Shown: positions 1 to 6,763 of the stretch, piece after piece
How positions within the stretch are numbered: the first letter of the stretch is position 1
Layout of the letters: each line of letters opens with the position of its first letter
IMG/VR virus record: IMGVR_UViG_3300042878_001497
Location: 109,416 to 173,415 of that record
From: a virus
Strand: one strand, 5' to 3'
Length of the DNA stretch: 64,000 nt
Notes under the pieces: generated by a model
The model's input: the letters and a program-made list of their open reading frames with translations, nothing else
The model's database searches: none
Told to the model about the DNA's origin: nothing
Program-made: the position numbers and the translations under genes

Positions 1-1
1 T

Positions 2-451
2 AAAGGAGTTCCCAAGTTTCTAACAGGAAGAGCTAAACAAGCTCCTTTGAAAGAGATCTTAGACGGAACGTTCCCAGTAGAACATTTTAAGCCAGCTAAG
101 ATCAAGGCAGCTCTAATTTCAGAAGGGTACCTAGCCGAGCAGTGTAATAGATGTGACTTTGGAGAAGCTAGATTGCTTGACGGTAAAGTACCTCTCATTC
201 TTACTTTCAAAGATAAGAATAAACATAACTACCATCGAGATAACATCGAGCTACTTTGTTATAACTGCTCCTTTCTCTATGCTGCTTCTCCTATTTCCGA
301 TGATCAGGTAGAACAGATGGAGGATTATGTAGAGCTGCAAGTAAAAGACTATGATTGGGAGATCGATCAAGCACATATCGATCACCTAAAGGAGTTAGGA
401 CTGTGGGAAGATAATAAAAAACCTGGTGAGGAATTTATATCTCGGCAATGA
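2..451 (+). CDS. HNH-like zinc-binding protein, 5' end outside window
   Basis: The frame is open from the first bases, so the gene begins upstream; an internal TTG at 47 is not needed as a start. It carries two Cys pairs (CNRC near base 143 and CYNC near base 257) that would bind one zinc. Between them lies an His/Asn-rich loop (NKHNYHRDN) like that of HNH endonucleases. The usual catalytic His after the beta strand appears to be replaced (LTFKDKN), so it may be a degenerate HNH fold acting as a DNA-binding protein rather than an active nuclease. The stop overlaps the next start (ATGA). Confidence 0.6.
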   Translation, partial: KGVPKFLTGRAKQAPLKEILDGTFPVEHFKPAKIKAALISEGYLAEQCNRCDFGEARLLDGKVPLILTFKDKNKHNYHRDNIELLCYNCSFLYAASPISDDQVEQMEDYVELQVKDYDWEIDQAHIDHLKELGLWEDNKKPGEEFISRQ

Positions 452-669
452 AAGTACCTAAGAAGCGACAAAGACCTCAGCTAGATTCAGAGAAGAATAA
501 ACAGTTCCTACTAAAGAAGCACGCTGATAAACTTCTTGAACAGGACCAAAAAAATAAAAAGCTGTCGGAAAAGTTGCTCAATCGAGACATCTTTACTATC
601 TTTAGTGAAGAAGAAACAAATAAAGGTTATGAGCGAGAAGAGAGGACAGACGGAGAAGATCAGATTTGA
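448..669 (+). CDS. small highly charged hypothetical protein
   Basis: A 73-residue Lys/Glu-rich protein whose ATG overlaps the previous TGA, implying translational coupling. No domain is recognised; a helical or coiled segment is likely. Its last third holds the promoter and leader of the next gene in another frame, which may constrain its C-terminal sequence. Confidence 0.5.
   Translation: MKVPKKRQRPQLDSEKNKQFLLKKHADKLLEQDQKNKKLSEKLLNRDIFTIFSEEETNKGYEREERTDGEDQI
574..604 (+). promoter_or_regulatory. early promoter inside an upstream gene
   Basis: TTG at 574-576, 20 nt, then TATCTTTA at 597-604, matching the other early promoters of the window. The start codon it serves (629) is 24 nt downstream after an A-rich leader ending GGTTATG. 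Confidence 0.6.
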
Positions 670-904
670 CTTCAATACCGCAGGTGTATTAGAGATTCAA
701 CTTCATAACGAAACCTGGTACCGAGTTACTGCTGCTACTTTCCGTGCTTACGACGGACCTCGCCGCATTACCGAGCCTCAGTTTACTGAACGAGGTAACC
801 CCTGGGTACCTATGCATACCTATGTATACGAAGGACCGGTATATTACTACGGCTCTAATAAGCAAGCTACCAAGCAGAATAACTATACTACCCGACAGCT
901 ATGA
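629..904 (+). CDS. hypothetical early protein
   Basis: A 91-residue protein, MSEKRGQTEKIRFDF onward. I chose 629 rather than the longer frame from 536 because the GGTTATG leader and a promoter precede it exactly as in the other early genes. The sequence looks like a compact beta fold (EIQLHNETWYRV, then many Tyr residues near the end). No known family is recognised. It overlaps the preceding gene by 41 nt. Confidence 0.6.
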   Translation: MSEKRGQTEKIRFDFNTAGVLEIQLHNETWYRVTAATFRAYDGPRRITEPQFTERGNPWVPMHTYVYEGPVYYYGSNKQATKQNNYTTRQL

Positions 905-1209
905 AACAATTTGTATTTGAATCTCCGCAAGAGTTTGATGCTTTCTTTACCGGAGAGAATCTCAAAGTAACAGAAGCAATCACTGAGGGTATTCGACTGG
1001 CTGTGCAAGCTAAGAAGAGGCATGCCGACCTATTTGAAGTTAGCTTTGAAGGAGGAGATACTGCATTTGATATCAGCCTTCCGTCTATGGAGTGGCCTCA
1101 AGCATTATCTAAATGCCTGGAGATCTATGAGCAGAAAGAGATGTACGATGATGCAATCGATACCTATCAGTTAATCAAACAGATTTCAGATGCAAGAGAT
1201 CTTATCTAA
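901..1209 (+). CDS. hypothetical acidic protein
   Basis: A 102-residue, mostly helical protein. Its ATG overlaps the previous TGA, so it is probably in the same operon. No domain is recognised. Confidence 0.55.
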   Translation: MKQFVFESPQEFDAFFTGENLKVTEAITEGIRLAVQAKKRHADLFEVSFEGGDTAFDISLPSMEWPQALSKCLEIYEQKEMYDDAIDTYQLIKQISDARDLI

Positions 1210-1423
1210 GACTCACTCAGACGGAACTACCATTAGGTACTTTATGTCTGAAAATGGAAGGGTTATAACATCTGAAACCTCTTACAGTAAGGGTCATAAG
1301 AGTCTCTATGAAGAGTTAGAAGAGAAGAATAAAGGACTACCTAAGACCAAACACCAGTACATGACTGATGAAGGTAAGGTGGTAGGATATCTTACTGCAA
1401 AAAAGTTAGGAATTATTACTTAG
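1190..1423 (+). CDS. hypothetical protein
   Basis: A 77-residue protein overlapping the upstream gene by 20 nt. It is rich in Lys, Thr and Tyr and has no recognisable domain. The next promoter follows at once, so it ends the transcription unit. Confidence 0.5.
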   Translation: MQEILSKTHSDGTTIRYFMSENGRVITSETSYSKGHKSLYEELEEKNKGLPKTKHQYMTDEGKVVGYLTAKKLGIIT

Positions 1424-1428
1424 AAGAG

Positions 1429-1459
1429 TTGGAACCAACGAAGTTAGTTCCTATCTTTA
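1429..1459 (+). promoter_or_regulatory. early promoter
   Basis: TTG 1429-1431, 20 nt, TATCTTTA 1452-1459. It lies 24 nt before the ATG at 1484. Confidence 0.65.
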
Positions 1460-1483
1460 AGTATAATTAAAAACAAAATGGTT

Positions 1484-2305
1484 ATGATGATTTCAAACAG
1501 CAATGCAGACCGCGTAATGACAATCGAAGAGTTGAAGAAGGTAGTTCCTTTTGCCTTCATCGACAAGCCTACTCGACAGGTATCAGACAAGTACGTTCAC
1601 GTACCTACTAGCCGAGTAATTGAAGACTTAACGACGATGGGATGGGAGCCAGTTCAAGCTGCTCAACGCCGAGGTCGTGCAGGTAAGACTTCTATCTTCT
1701 CTAAGCACATGATTAAGTTTCAGAACCCTAACCTCCTTATCAAAGGTGCAGAAGGTGATGATGTATTTCCTCAGATCATTCTGACTAACTCTCACGATGG
1801 TACTCAATCATTCAAGTTTATGATGGGGCTGTATCGTCTGGTGTGCAGCAATGGATTGGTAGTAGCTGATGAGCAGTTTGCTAACTTTAAGATCCGCCAC
1901 ATGGGTTACTCGTTTGAGGATCTGCAGAAGCTTATTGAGACTGCAGTGCAGGAGCTACCTAAGAAGGTTGAGGTTATCAACAAGATGAAAGAGGTTGTGA
2001 TGACGGAAGAGCAGCAGAAAGACTTTGCTTTGAAGGCTTACCTACTACGTCGTGGTATCGAACTAACCGATGAGGTTAAAGTAGAAGATGAGGTGTTGGA
2101 AGGTATTCTTTCTAGCCGCCGTAAGCAAGACGAAGGAAATGATTTGTGGTTGACTTTCAACCGAGTACAGGAAGCTATCACCCAAGGAGGCTTCAAAGGA
2201 GCATTGAATGGAGCTAAGGTACGCCAGGTACGTAAGATTCGTTCATTCGAGAAAGACTTGAAGATCAATCAAGACCTATTCGAACTTGCTCTGCAGTATG
2301 CGTAA
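1484..2305 (+). CDS. DUF932-like protein
   Basis: A 273-residue protein resembling the DUF932 (phage/plasmid-like TIGR03299) family. The characteristic middle part reads LTNSHDGTQSFKFMMG, then YRLVCSNGLVV and a following IRHMGYS. The function of the family is unestablished; it is common in phages and plasmids and is thought to be early acting. I start it at 1484 rather than 1478 because 1484 is the ATG of the conserved GGTTATG leader. The gene overlaps the next start by 8 nt. Confidence 0.75.
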   Translation: MMISNSNADRVMTIEELKKVVPFAFIDKPTRQVSDKYVHVPTSRVIEDLTTMGWEPVQAAQRRGRAGKTSIFSKHMIKFQNPNLLIKGAEGDDVFPQIILTNSHDGTQSFKFMMGLYRLVCSNGLVVADEQFANFKIRHMGYSFEDLQKLIETAVQELPKKVEVINKMKEVVMTEEQQKDFALKAYLLRRGIELTDEVKVEDEVLEGILSSRRKQDEGNDLWLTFNRVQEAITQGGFKGALNGAKVRQVRKIRSFEKDLKINQDLFELALQYA

Positions 2306-2462
2306 GATCAGAGATAAGAAAGCTACCCCACCTGTCCGTTTCGAAAGAGACGGGCAGCTGTGGGAGGTAGTTCACAAGACTTCTCAAATGGCGTACGCTG
2401 TGAGGTTGTGTAAGAAAGGTTATGCGTTCGGTGTTGTTGAAAGATTCTATGAGCATGTCTAA
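2298..2462 (+). CDS. small basic hypothetical protein
   Basis: A 54-residue protein starting MRKIRDKKATPPVRF. Its ATG lies inside the end of the DUF932-like gene and its stop overlaps the next start, so it fills the gap between them in a translationally coupled chain. It is basic, with a WEVVHKTSQMAYAV core that may be a small beta-hairpin. Function unknown. Confidence 0.5.
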   Translation: MRKIRDKKATPPVRFERDGQLWEVVHKTSQMAYAVRLCKKGYAFGVVERFYEHV

Positions 2463-2898
2463 GATTAAAGCAATTATCGATCAGAAGTTTAAACTGGTAG
2501 GCACGATGGCTACCGGGATGAAGGGTGGTGAAGAAGGTAAGAGAGGTAGAAAGGTTAACCCAAGTAAAAGACTTATCTTTAACTTCAACCCAGACCTAGC
2601 CAAAGAAGAAGATGTAGTGTATATGATGTGCGATGGAGAAGAGATTCTTTACATCGGGTATACAGCTAACTCTCTACAGCAACGCTTTGAAGGATACGAC
2701 AAAGGCCGCTTTGCAAAGATGGGCGGAACTAACAAGAAGATCTTTAAGAAGATGATTGAGAACGATCACATGCTTGAGATATATTCCACAAAGGGGGATA
2801 AATTATTCTGGCATGGTGTTATTCTCTCACTAAGCAGGAGCTTGGAATACGCTTTGATTAACAAATACAGTCCAAAGTGGAACAGCAGGGTCCGGTAA
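2455..2898 (+). CDS. GIY-YIG-like nuclease domain protein
   Basis: A 147-residue protein with a GIY-YIG-like core: VVYMMCDG near residues 54-61, LYIGYT near 65-70, an Arg at 77 (LQQRF), and a distal Glu followed by NKYSPKWN near the C-terminus. The family cuts DNA with one Tyr/Arg/Glu site; roles range from homing to repair. The start at 2455 is preferred over 2422 because it overlaps the preceding stop. There is no separate DNA-binding domain apart from a basic N-terminal stretch (GKRGRKVNPSKR), so the target is unknown. Confidence 0.6.
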   Translation: MSKIKAIIDQKFKLVGTMATGMKGGEEGKRGRKVNPSKRLIFNFNPDLAKEEDVVYMMCDGEEILYIGYTANSLQQRFEGYDKGRFAKMGGTNKKIFKKMIENDHMLEIYSTKGDKLFWHGVILSLSRSLEYALINKYSPKWNSRVR

Positions 2899-3003
2899 GC
2901 AGGGAGGCCGAGGGGCGAGCAGGGGGCGTTTCCCTCTCTCGCACCGAAGGTGCCACGCGCATTCTCATCAAAAGCCCGCAGGGCTTGTAATCAAAACTTA
3001 ACA
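2899..3003 (+). other. GC-rich intergenic stretch with hairpins
   Basis: Noticeably GC-richer than its neighbours. Contains a hairpin AAGCCC-GCA-GGGCTT near 2976-2990, which could be a weak terminator, although no T run follows. No early promoter motif is seen before the next gene. Confidence 0.3.
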
Positions 3004-3258
3004 ATGGCGTACGGAAGTATTAAATGGGAACCTTGGGTAGTAGTGCTTAAGGATGAAAAGAAGAGGACAGTAGAGGTTGTAAGATTTGACAACTTCGAAG
3101 ATATGATGATATGGAAGAAGTCCGAAGAAGGGACGGCTGTCCATAACATGCAGTTCCTAACAGTTGTCTCAATGACCGAGCGGTACTATCTTCAGTTATA
3201 CTCCTACGAACAGGAGGTGTGGTGGAATGAAGTCGAACATCTAATCAGAAAGCTATGA
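3004..3258 (+). CDS. hypothetical protein
   Basis: An 84-residue protein, MAYGSIKWEPWVVVL onward, likely an alpha/beta fold. I place the start at 3004, after an A-rich ACTTAACA leader, because the longer frame from 2950 runs through the GC-rich hairpin stretch. Its stop overlaps the next ATG. No family is recognised. Confidence 0.5.
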   Translation: MAYGSIKWEPWVVVLKDEKKRTVEVVRFDNFEDMMIWKKSEEGTAVHNMQFLTVVSMTERYYLQLYSYEQEVWWNEVEHLIRKL

Positions 3259-3389
3259 CCAAGAGAATACCTCTAGACCAGGACCCGGCCTTTCGGGACC
3301 TAAATTGGGACCTTCCTTCAATCCAGGAATGGGATAATACATTACAAGACGGACTAGAGGATGAGGAGTGGAGTGATGATGAAGAGTGA
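3255..3389 (+). CDS. very small acidic protein
   Basis: A 44-residue protein, MTKRIPLDQDPAFRD onward, ending in a run of Asp and Glu. Its ATG overlaps the previous stop (ATGA) and its end overlaps the next start, so it belongs to a chain of overlapping small genes. Function unknown. Confidence 0.45.
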   Translation: MTKRIPLDQDPAFRDLNWDLPSIQEWDNTLQDGLEDEEWSDDEE

Positions 3390-3489
3390 AGAAAGAGAAG
3401 AGAATGGCTATGAAGATGGAGTAGATATCTTCTCAGCATACAAAAGAAAAAAGACAACCTTCAGTGAATCTTTAGAAGATGATGAATAA
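3376..3489 (+). CDS. very small charged protein
   Basis: A 37-residue protein, MMKSEERE onward, overlapping both neighbours. Support is only the coupled overlaps and the coding-like composition. Confidence 0.35.
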   Translation: MMKSEEREENGYEDGVDIFSAYKRKKTTFSESLEDDE

Positions 3490-3742
3490 GATAAAATCAA
3501 CACATAAGGCAGAGTTACTCGGCTACCACTGGACAGAGGCATACTCTAAAACTAGGAATACAATCTGGACAAGTACTGGGGAGGAACATCTGGAGGCATG
3601 TCTGAGGATGGTAGAAAATTATGAGAGACTTGTGCTAGACTTTGGTCCTACCTCCCTACAAGGACGTCAAATTGCTAAAGGGACTGTTAATGATCTCCTT
3701 TCTCTCATTAAGATAAAACGTAAGTTGATTAAGAAGGGATGA
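3479..3742 (+). CDS. hypothetical helical protein
   Basis: An 87-residue protein starting MMNKIKSTHKAELL; the second Met at 3482 is an equally possible start. Predicted mainly helical and basic at both ends. It is the last gene of the overlapping chain from 3004 and is followed by a long gene-free stretch. Confidence 0.5.
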   Translation: MMNKIKSTHKAELLGYHWTEAYSKTRNTIWTSTGEEHLEACLRMVENYERLVLDFGPTSLQGRQIAKGTVNDLLSLIKIKRKLIKKG

Positions 3743-4215
3743 TGTTTAGAGGAAACCGTAGCGTATATAAAGATATTTGTATAGAGTGATATAGAGATAT
3801 GGAGATATAAATTGTGTGTAGACTTAAAGCAGAGAGTGAAGTTAAAGTAAAGATTCAATAGCTAGTACCTGCCTACCCCTCTTGCAACTTTTTTCTCTAT
3901 AGAATTTATTAAATTTTCAACCTTAAAGTAAAGCTTTAAGTATTCAGTAAACCGTAGAAAAAACCGTAACCCAGAAAACCGTATGCAGATAATCCTCCTT
4001 ACAATCATCAGTGCCTTAACGTACAGAAAACCGTACCTACTAGGTAACCGTAGCCAGGAAACCGTCCCAGGTAACCGTAGGGAGACAACCGTCCAGAAAA
4101 CCGTAGGAGGAAACCGTAGGGAGGGAACCGTCCAGCCAACCGTCCGTCTAGTGATCGATCTAGAGACTGGGACAGTTAAATCAAAGCTTGAAGTTAAAGC
4201 AGAGCTTTAAGTCGG
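3743..4215 (+). other. gene-free stretch with two repeat families
   Basis: About 470 nt with no convincing gene. It holds 13 copies of AACCGT and copies of a CTTTAAG-type repeat, described separately. A frame at 3983-4210 exists but its protein is a by-product of the repeats. Candidate roles are a replication origin, a protein-binding array or a regulatory RNA. Confidence 0.55.
3754..4143 (+). repeat. 13-copy AACCGT array
   Basis: AACCGT starts at 3754, 3950, 3962, 3977, 4029, 4046, 4060, 4073, 4087, 4099, 4112, 4126 and 4138. From 4029 the spacing is 12-17 nt, mostly 12-14. Most copies read AAACCGTA or AAACCGTC with variable spacers. The spacing is not a multiple of three, so it is not explained by a repeated peptide. 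All copies are in the same orientation. Confidence 0.85.
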
Positions 4216-4600
4216 ATGTACGTGGTGTATGCTCTGAGGCTGGATGACTATGTAGGTGTCCGCCTCTCTCCCTCTCAGGTTATTCTTAAGGTAGGAGTGT
4301 CGATGCATGATGCGGAGTACCGCCTAGACGCTAATGAGCGCTACGAAGGTAGAAATTCCTATCGAGCGCTTTTTAAAAAAATAGAAGTACTAGGGCAGAA
4401 AAAATTTAGGACCAAGGTAGAGGCTCTAGGGTATGAGCAAGCCCTACTGCAGGAGTTAGGCAGCAAGGACCTTAGTATACAGGAGCAGGTGAAGGGAGTA
4501 ACTGAGTTGAGAGTTCTGACTCCAGACCGCCTGGCAGTAGTGCATCAGTGGATGAAATAACCTTCAAGCAAAGCTTTAAGTTAAAGTAAAGCTTTAAGTC
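3821..4600 (+). repeat. dispersed AAAGTAAAG / CTTTAAG repeats
   Basis: Related elements lie at 3821-3855, 3921-3940, 4183-4213 and 4561-4600, built from TTAAAGTAAAG followed by CTTTAAG. The last site has two tandem copies. Several contain the palindrome AAAGCTTT. They flank the AACCGT array and the 4216-4560 gene, as iterons or operators might. Confidence 0.6.
4216..4560 (+). CDS. hypothetical protein, possibly GIY-YIG-related
   Basis: A 114-residue protein. Its start (MYVVYALRLDDYVGV, then VILKVGVS, then an Arg) faintly resembles the two strands and Arg of T5orf172/GIY-YIG proteins, but no clear catalytic Glu is assigned. It sits between two copies of the CTTTAAG repeat family, so it may be a gene associated with that element. 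Low certainty on function. Confidence 0.5.
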   Translation: MYVVYALRLDDYVGVRLSPSQVILKVGVSMHDAEYRLDANERYEGRNSYRALFKKIEVLGQKKFRTKVEALGYEQALLQELGSKDLSIQEQVKGVTELRVLTPDRLAVVHQWMK

Positions 4601-4709
4601 TAGAGTATAAGGTACCGGCCCGTCTACTCTTCCGCCTCTCTTCCAAGGGCAGGCCCGTCAACCATCCTAAATGTACGAAAAAAAAAGTTTGTGACCAACT
4701 AAAAAAAAG

Positions 4710-4740
4710 TTGGATTGAAAAAAGTTTGTGCCTATCTTTA
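4710..4740 (+). promoter_or_regulatory. early promoter
   Basis: TTG 4710-4712, 20 nt, TATCTTTA 4733-4740; ATG follows at 4766. A-runs lie just upstream. Confidence 0.65.
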
Positions 4741-4765
4741 GGTACAATTAAAAACAACAACTGTT

Positions 4766-5011
4766 ATGGCAAACATGAGCTACTGTCGATTTGAGAATAC
4801 GTATAACGATCTTTTAGATTGTTTTGAGAATATCTGGAATGAAGCTGAAAACGAAAGAGATGAAAGGTATCGTGTTCGAATGATTCGTTTCCTTAAGGAG
4901 CAGCTTAATGAGATTGAGGAACTGAATGAAGAGTTAGATTTGAATGAAGAGTTAGATAAACCCGGAATGTTTATCGATGATAAAGAATGGGAAAAAGAAA
5001 TGGGTCGATAG
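4766..5011 (+). CDS. MSYCRFEN-type small phage protein
   Basis: An 81-residue acidic protein starting MANMSYCRFENTYNDL, an N-terminus I recognise from small hypothetical proteins of many phages. The rest is helical and Glu-rich with a repeated LNEELD. Function unknown. Confidence 0.6.
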   Translation: MANMSYCRFENTYNDLLDCFENIWNEAENERDERYRVRMIRFLKEQLNEIEELNEELDLNEELDKPGMFIDDKEWEKEMGR

Positions 5012-5042
5012 TTGACTATTTTAAATATAGTTCCTATCTTTA
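5012..5042 (+). promoter_or_regulatory. early promoter
   Basis: TTG 5012-5014 directly after the previous stop, 20 nt, TATCTTTA 5035-5042. Confidence 0.65.
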
Positions 5043-5065
5043 GTAAACAAATAAAAACAACGGTT

Positions 5066-5398
5066 ATGAAAAAAGAAAAGTTAATATTGAATGAGGAGAT
5101 GGTTGGTACTTATATCAACCGGGTGCTATGGTCGGATATTATGCCCTTAGGTAGGATAGTATCTATCAAGAGTAAGACCAAGGTACTAGTCCAGAGAGTG
5201 AAAGCAGGAGAGAATAAGGTCAAGATGGAGTTTGTGCCCGGAGGCTTTGCAGGTCATTGTGTCAACAACTACCAGCAGGACTATGACTTCTACGATGAAG
5301 GGCAGCCCTTTGAGCTTTCTCTCAGTAGGAGCTCTATGAAGAGAAGCTTCTTGCAGTTTGCTAACTGCCCGATGAAGCATCACGATTATAACTTCTAG
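5066..5398 (+). CDS. hypothetical early protein
   Basis: A 110-residue protein from MKKEKLILNEEMVGTY. A longer frame from 5012 is rejected because it translates the promoter and leader. It looks like a small beta-rich fold; the phrase LGRIVSIKSKTKVLVQRV suggests a beta barrel. No family is recognised. Confidence 0.6.
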   Translation: MKKEKLILNEEMVGTYINRVLWSDIMPLGRIVSIKSKTKVLVQRVKAGENKVKMEFVPGGFAGHCVNNYQQDYDFYDEGQPFELSLSRSSMKRSFLQFANCPMKHHDYNF

Positions 5399-5417
5399 GA
5401 AAAAAGTTTTGGGAGGG

Positions 5418-5434
5418 GGTTGGTTTATCCAACC
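5418..5434 (+). terminator. hairpin overlapping the next promoter
   Basis: GGTTGG (5418-5423), loop TTTAT, CCAACC (5429-5434). The -33 TTG of the following promoter lies inside the 5' arm. No strong T run follows, so attenuation rather than full termination is possible. Confidence 0.45.
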
Positions 5435-5450
5435 TTCCTTCGTATATTTA
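5420..5450 (+). promoter_or_regulatory. early promoter
   Basis: TTG 5420-5422, 20 nt, TATATTTA 5443-5450; ATG at 5475. Confidence 0.6.
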
Positions 5451-5474
5451 GGTACAAACAAAAAAATAAAGGTT

Positions 5475-5627
5475 ATGAATGAAAACATTAAAGAATTGGT
5501 GGTTGAATTTGCAGAAGCATTAGACGAATCAGTTGTAATAGCATTATTTGATGAGCTAAAAGCTGAGGATAAGCCTTTTGCAAAAGAGGCACTACTTCGG
5601 TATTTGTCAAAATATTTACCAATTTAG
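5475..5627 (+). CDS. small acidic early protein
   Basis: A 50-residue helical protein starting MNENIKELVVEFAEAL. The start is set by the AAAGGTTATG leader; the longer frame from 5409 reads through the hairpin and promoter. Function unknown. Confidence 0.55.
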   Translation: MNENIKELVVEFAEALDESVVIALFDELKAEDKPFAKEALLRYLSKYLPI

Positions 5628-5657
5628 GTAAGATAATTTCAAAAAAGTTTAGGAGGG

Positions 5658-5674
5658 GGTTGGTTTTACCGACC
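5658..5674 (+). terminator. hairpin overlapping the next promoter
   Basis: GGTTGG (5658-5663) pairs with CCGACC (5669-5674), including one G-T pair. The stem is kept relative to the hairpins at 5418 and 5967 although the sequence differs. Confidence 0.45.
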
Positions 5675-5690
5675 CTCTTTCTTATCTTTA
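5660..5690 (+). promoter_or_regulatory. early promoter
   Basis: TTG 5660-5662, 20 nt, TATCTTTA 5683-5690; ATG at 5719 with the longest leader of the series (28 nt). Confidence 0.6.
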
Positions 5691-5718
5691 GGTATTAATA
5701 ACAACAAACACAACAGTT

Positions 5719-5961
5719 ATGGAATTGAAATTGAAAGAAAGAGTTTTCGGATTTACTTGGAACTTCGAAACTGGTGAAGTAGGAGAAGTGTTTACTGAAG
5801 AGCTTACTTCAAAAGAGGTCCAGTTGATAGGTCGTGTCATGGGAGATGATGTATCATTGATTATATATAACTCAGATATCAGTTTAGTATTTGGTGATGA
5901 TATCGAAAACCAAGATGAATTAGAGGAGATGGGATTAGCTGAAGTAATGGAATTTCTTTAG
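5719..5961 (+). CDS. hypothetical early protein
   Basis: An 80-residue acidic protein, MELKLKERVFGFTWN onward, with alternating strands and an acidic C-terminus. No family is recognised. Confidence 0.55.
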   Translation: MELKLKERVFGFTWNFETGEVGEVFTEELTSKEVQLIGRVMGDDVSLIIYNSDISLVFGDDIENQDELEEMGLAEVMEFL

Positions 5962-5966
5962 GAGGG

Positions 5967-5983
5967 GGTTGGTTTATCCAACC
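5967..5983 (+). terminator. hairpin overlapping the next promoter
   Basis: GGTTGG (5967-5972), loop TTTAT, CCAACC (5978-5983), with an extra G-C pair at 5966/5984. Third member of this hairpin set. Confidence 0.45.
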
Positions 5984-5999
5984 CTTCTTCGTATCTTTA
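5969..5999 (+). promoter_or_regulatory. early promoter
   Basis: TTG 5969-5971, 20 nt, TATCTTTA 5992-5999. Confidence 0.6.
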
Positions 6000-6022
6000 G
6001 TAAACAAATAAAAAAAACGGTT

Positions 6023-6223
6023 ATGGAATTAGTAGAAGTAAAAAATCAGACTATCAATTATACTATCAAATTCGGTGGTAATATTTACAACCTCTTCTAT
6101 TATGAAGATTTGATGTCTTATTCAGAGGAATTGACTGAAGTTTCAACTGGTTTGCCAGTCACAGATGATGATGAGTATGAAGCAGTGATGGAATTTTTTG
6201 CTGACAATCAGCCAAAGCTTTAA
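6023..6223 (+). CDS. small early protein
   Basis: A 66-residue protein from MELVEVKNQTINYTI. The longer frame from 5969 is rejected because it covers the promoter. Its first half looks like beta strands and its second half is acidic. Function unknown. Confidence 0.55.
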   Translation: MELVEVKNQTINYTIKFGGNIYNLFYYEDLMSYSEELTEVSTGLPVTDDDEYEAVMEFFADNQPKL

Positions 6224-6231
6224 AAAAATAG

Positions 6232-6262
6232 TTGCTCAATTGAAATTTCGTTCTTATCTTTA
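6232..6262 (+). promoter_or_regulatory. early promoter
   Basis: TTG 6232-6234, 20 nt, TATCTTTA 6255-6262. Confidence 0.6.
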
Positions 6263-6285
6263 GGTAAATAAAAACAACAACGGTT

Positions 6286-6396
6286 ATGGATGTACGTGAT
6301 GTACTTGCTCAAAAGGAATTTGGAATGGATTATAATCAATTAGGTCCAAATGAGAAGGAGTGGGTGAATGATGAACTTGATAATTCCCTTAACTAA
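6286..6396 (+). CDS. 36-residue early protein
   Basis: MDVRDVLAQKEFGMDY onward, ending DNSLN. It is supported by a full promoter and ACGGTTATG leader identical in layout to its neighbours. It may be a small helical inhibitor-type protein; no homologue is recognised. Confidence 0.5.
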   Translation: MDVRDVLAQKEFGMDYNQLGPNEKEWVNDELDNSLN

Positions 6397-6399
6397 TAG

Positions 6400-6430
6400 T
6401 TGGTTGGTATTAGTCTAGTTACTATCTTTA
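6400..6430 (+). promoter_or_regulatory. early promoter, duplicated
   Basis: TTG 6400-6402, 20 nt, TATCTTTA 6423-6430. The surrounding 50 nt is nearly identical to that of the promoter at 6890-6920. Confidence 0.65.
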
Positions 6431-6454
6431 GGTAAATAAAAACAACAAATGGTT

Positions 6455-6694
6455 ATGGGTTATCCTAGAAATTCAGTTAATCAAGTAGTAGAATATTTGA
6501 AAAAGCATAATTTTCAAACAGAATCTGAAATTCAAGAAAATGTTTGGGGTTATTTTAGAAATGAAACTAGGTTAGCAAATAAGAAATTTGCTGACTTATT
6601 AAGAAGGGGTTTACGTAAAGGTTTATATTATAGAGTTAAACATAAAAAAAATAAAAGTCAATATGTTTATTTTATAGTTCCAGAAAATACCTAA
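6455..6694 (+). CDS. possible winged-helix small protein
   Basis: A 79-residue basic protein, MGYPRNSVNQVVEYL onward. The pattern of helices followed by LLRRGLRKGLYYRV and a final YVYFIV strand is compatible with a winged helix, so it may be a small DNA-binding regulator; this is inference only. I start it at 6455 rather than 6449 from the GGTTATG leader. Confidence 0.5.
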   Translation: MGYPRNSVNQVVEYLKKHNFQTESEIQENVWGYFRNETRLANKKFADLLRRGLRKGLYYRVKHKKNKSQYVYFIVPENT

Positions 6695-6729
6695 TTATAA
6701 AGGGTCTAGTTTAACCCAGATCTTGTTCG

Positions 6730-6737
6730 TATATTTA
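6730..6737 (+). promoter_or_regulatory. early promoter with weak -33
   Basis: TATATTTA 6730-6737 before the ATG at 6764. At the expected -33 position there is no TTG, only a nearby GTTT at 6709-6712. Confidence 0.45.
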
Positions 6738-6763
6738 GGTATAATAAGAAATAAATAAAGGTT

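Noticed and set aside
3126-3155. EEGTAVHN shared between the 84-residue early protein and the PD-(D/E)XK nuclease
   Set aside because: Eight residues only; the surroundings show no other similarity, so chance or a tiny conversion cannot be told apart.
3983-4210. A 75-residue open frame across the AACCGT array
   Set aside because: Its peptide repeats (GNRR, TVQ) follow from the DNA repeats, the spacing is not in codon multiples, and it has no early leader or promoter.
5012-5065. Upstream extensions of early genes (also at 5409, 5969, 2950, 536)
   Set aside because: They translate promoter, hairpin or leader sequence; the conserved GGTTATG start, or for 2950 the GC-rich hairpin stretch, argues for the shorter forms.
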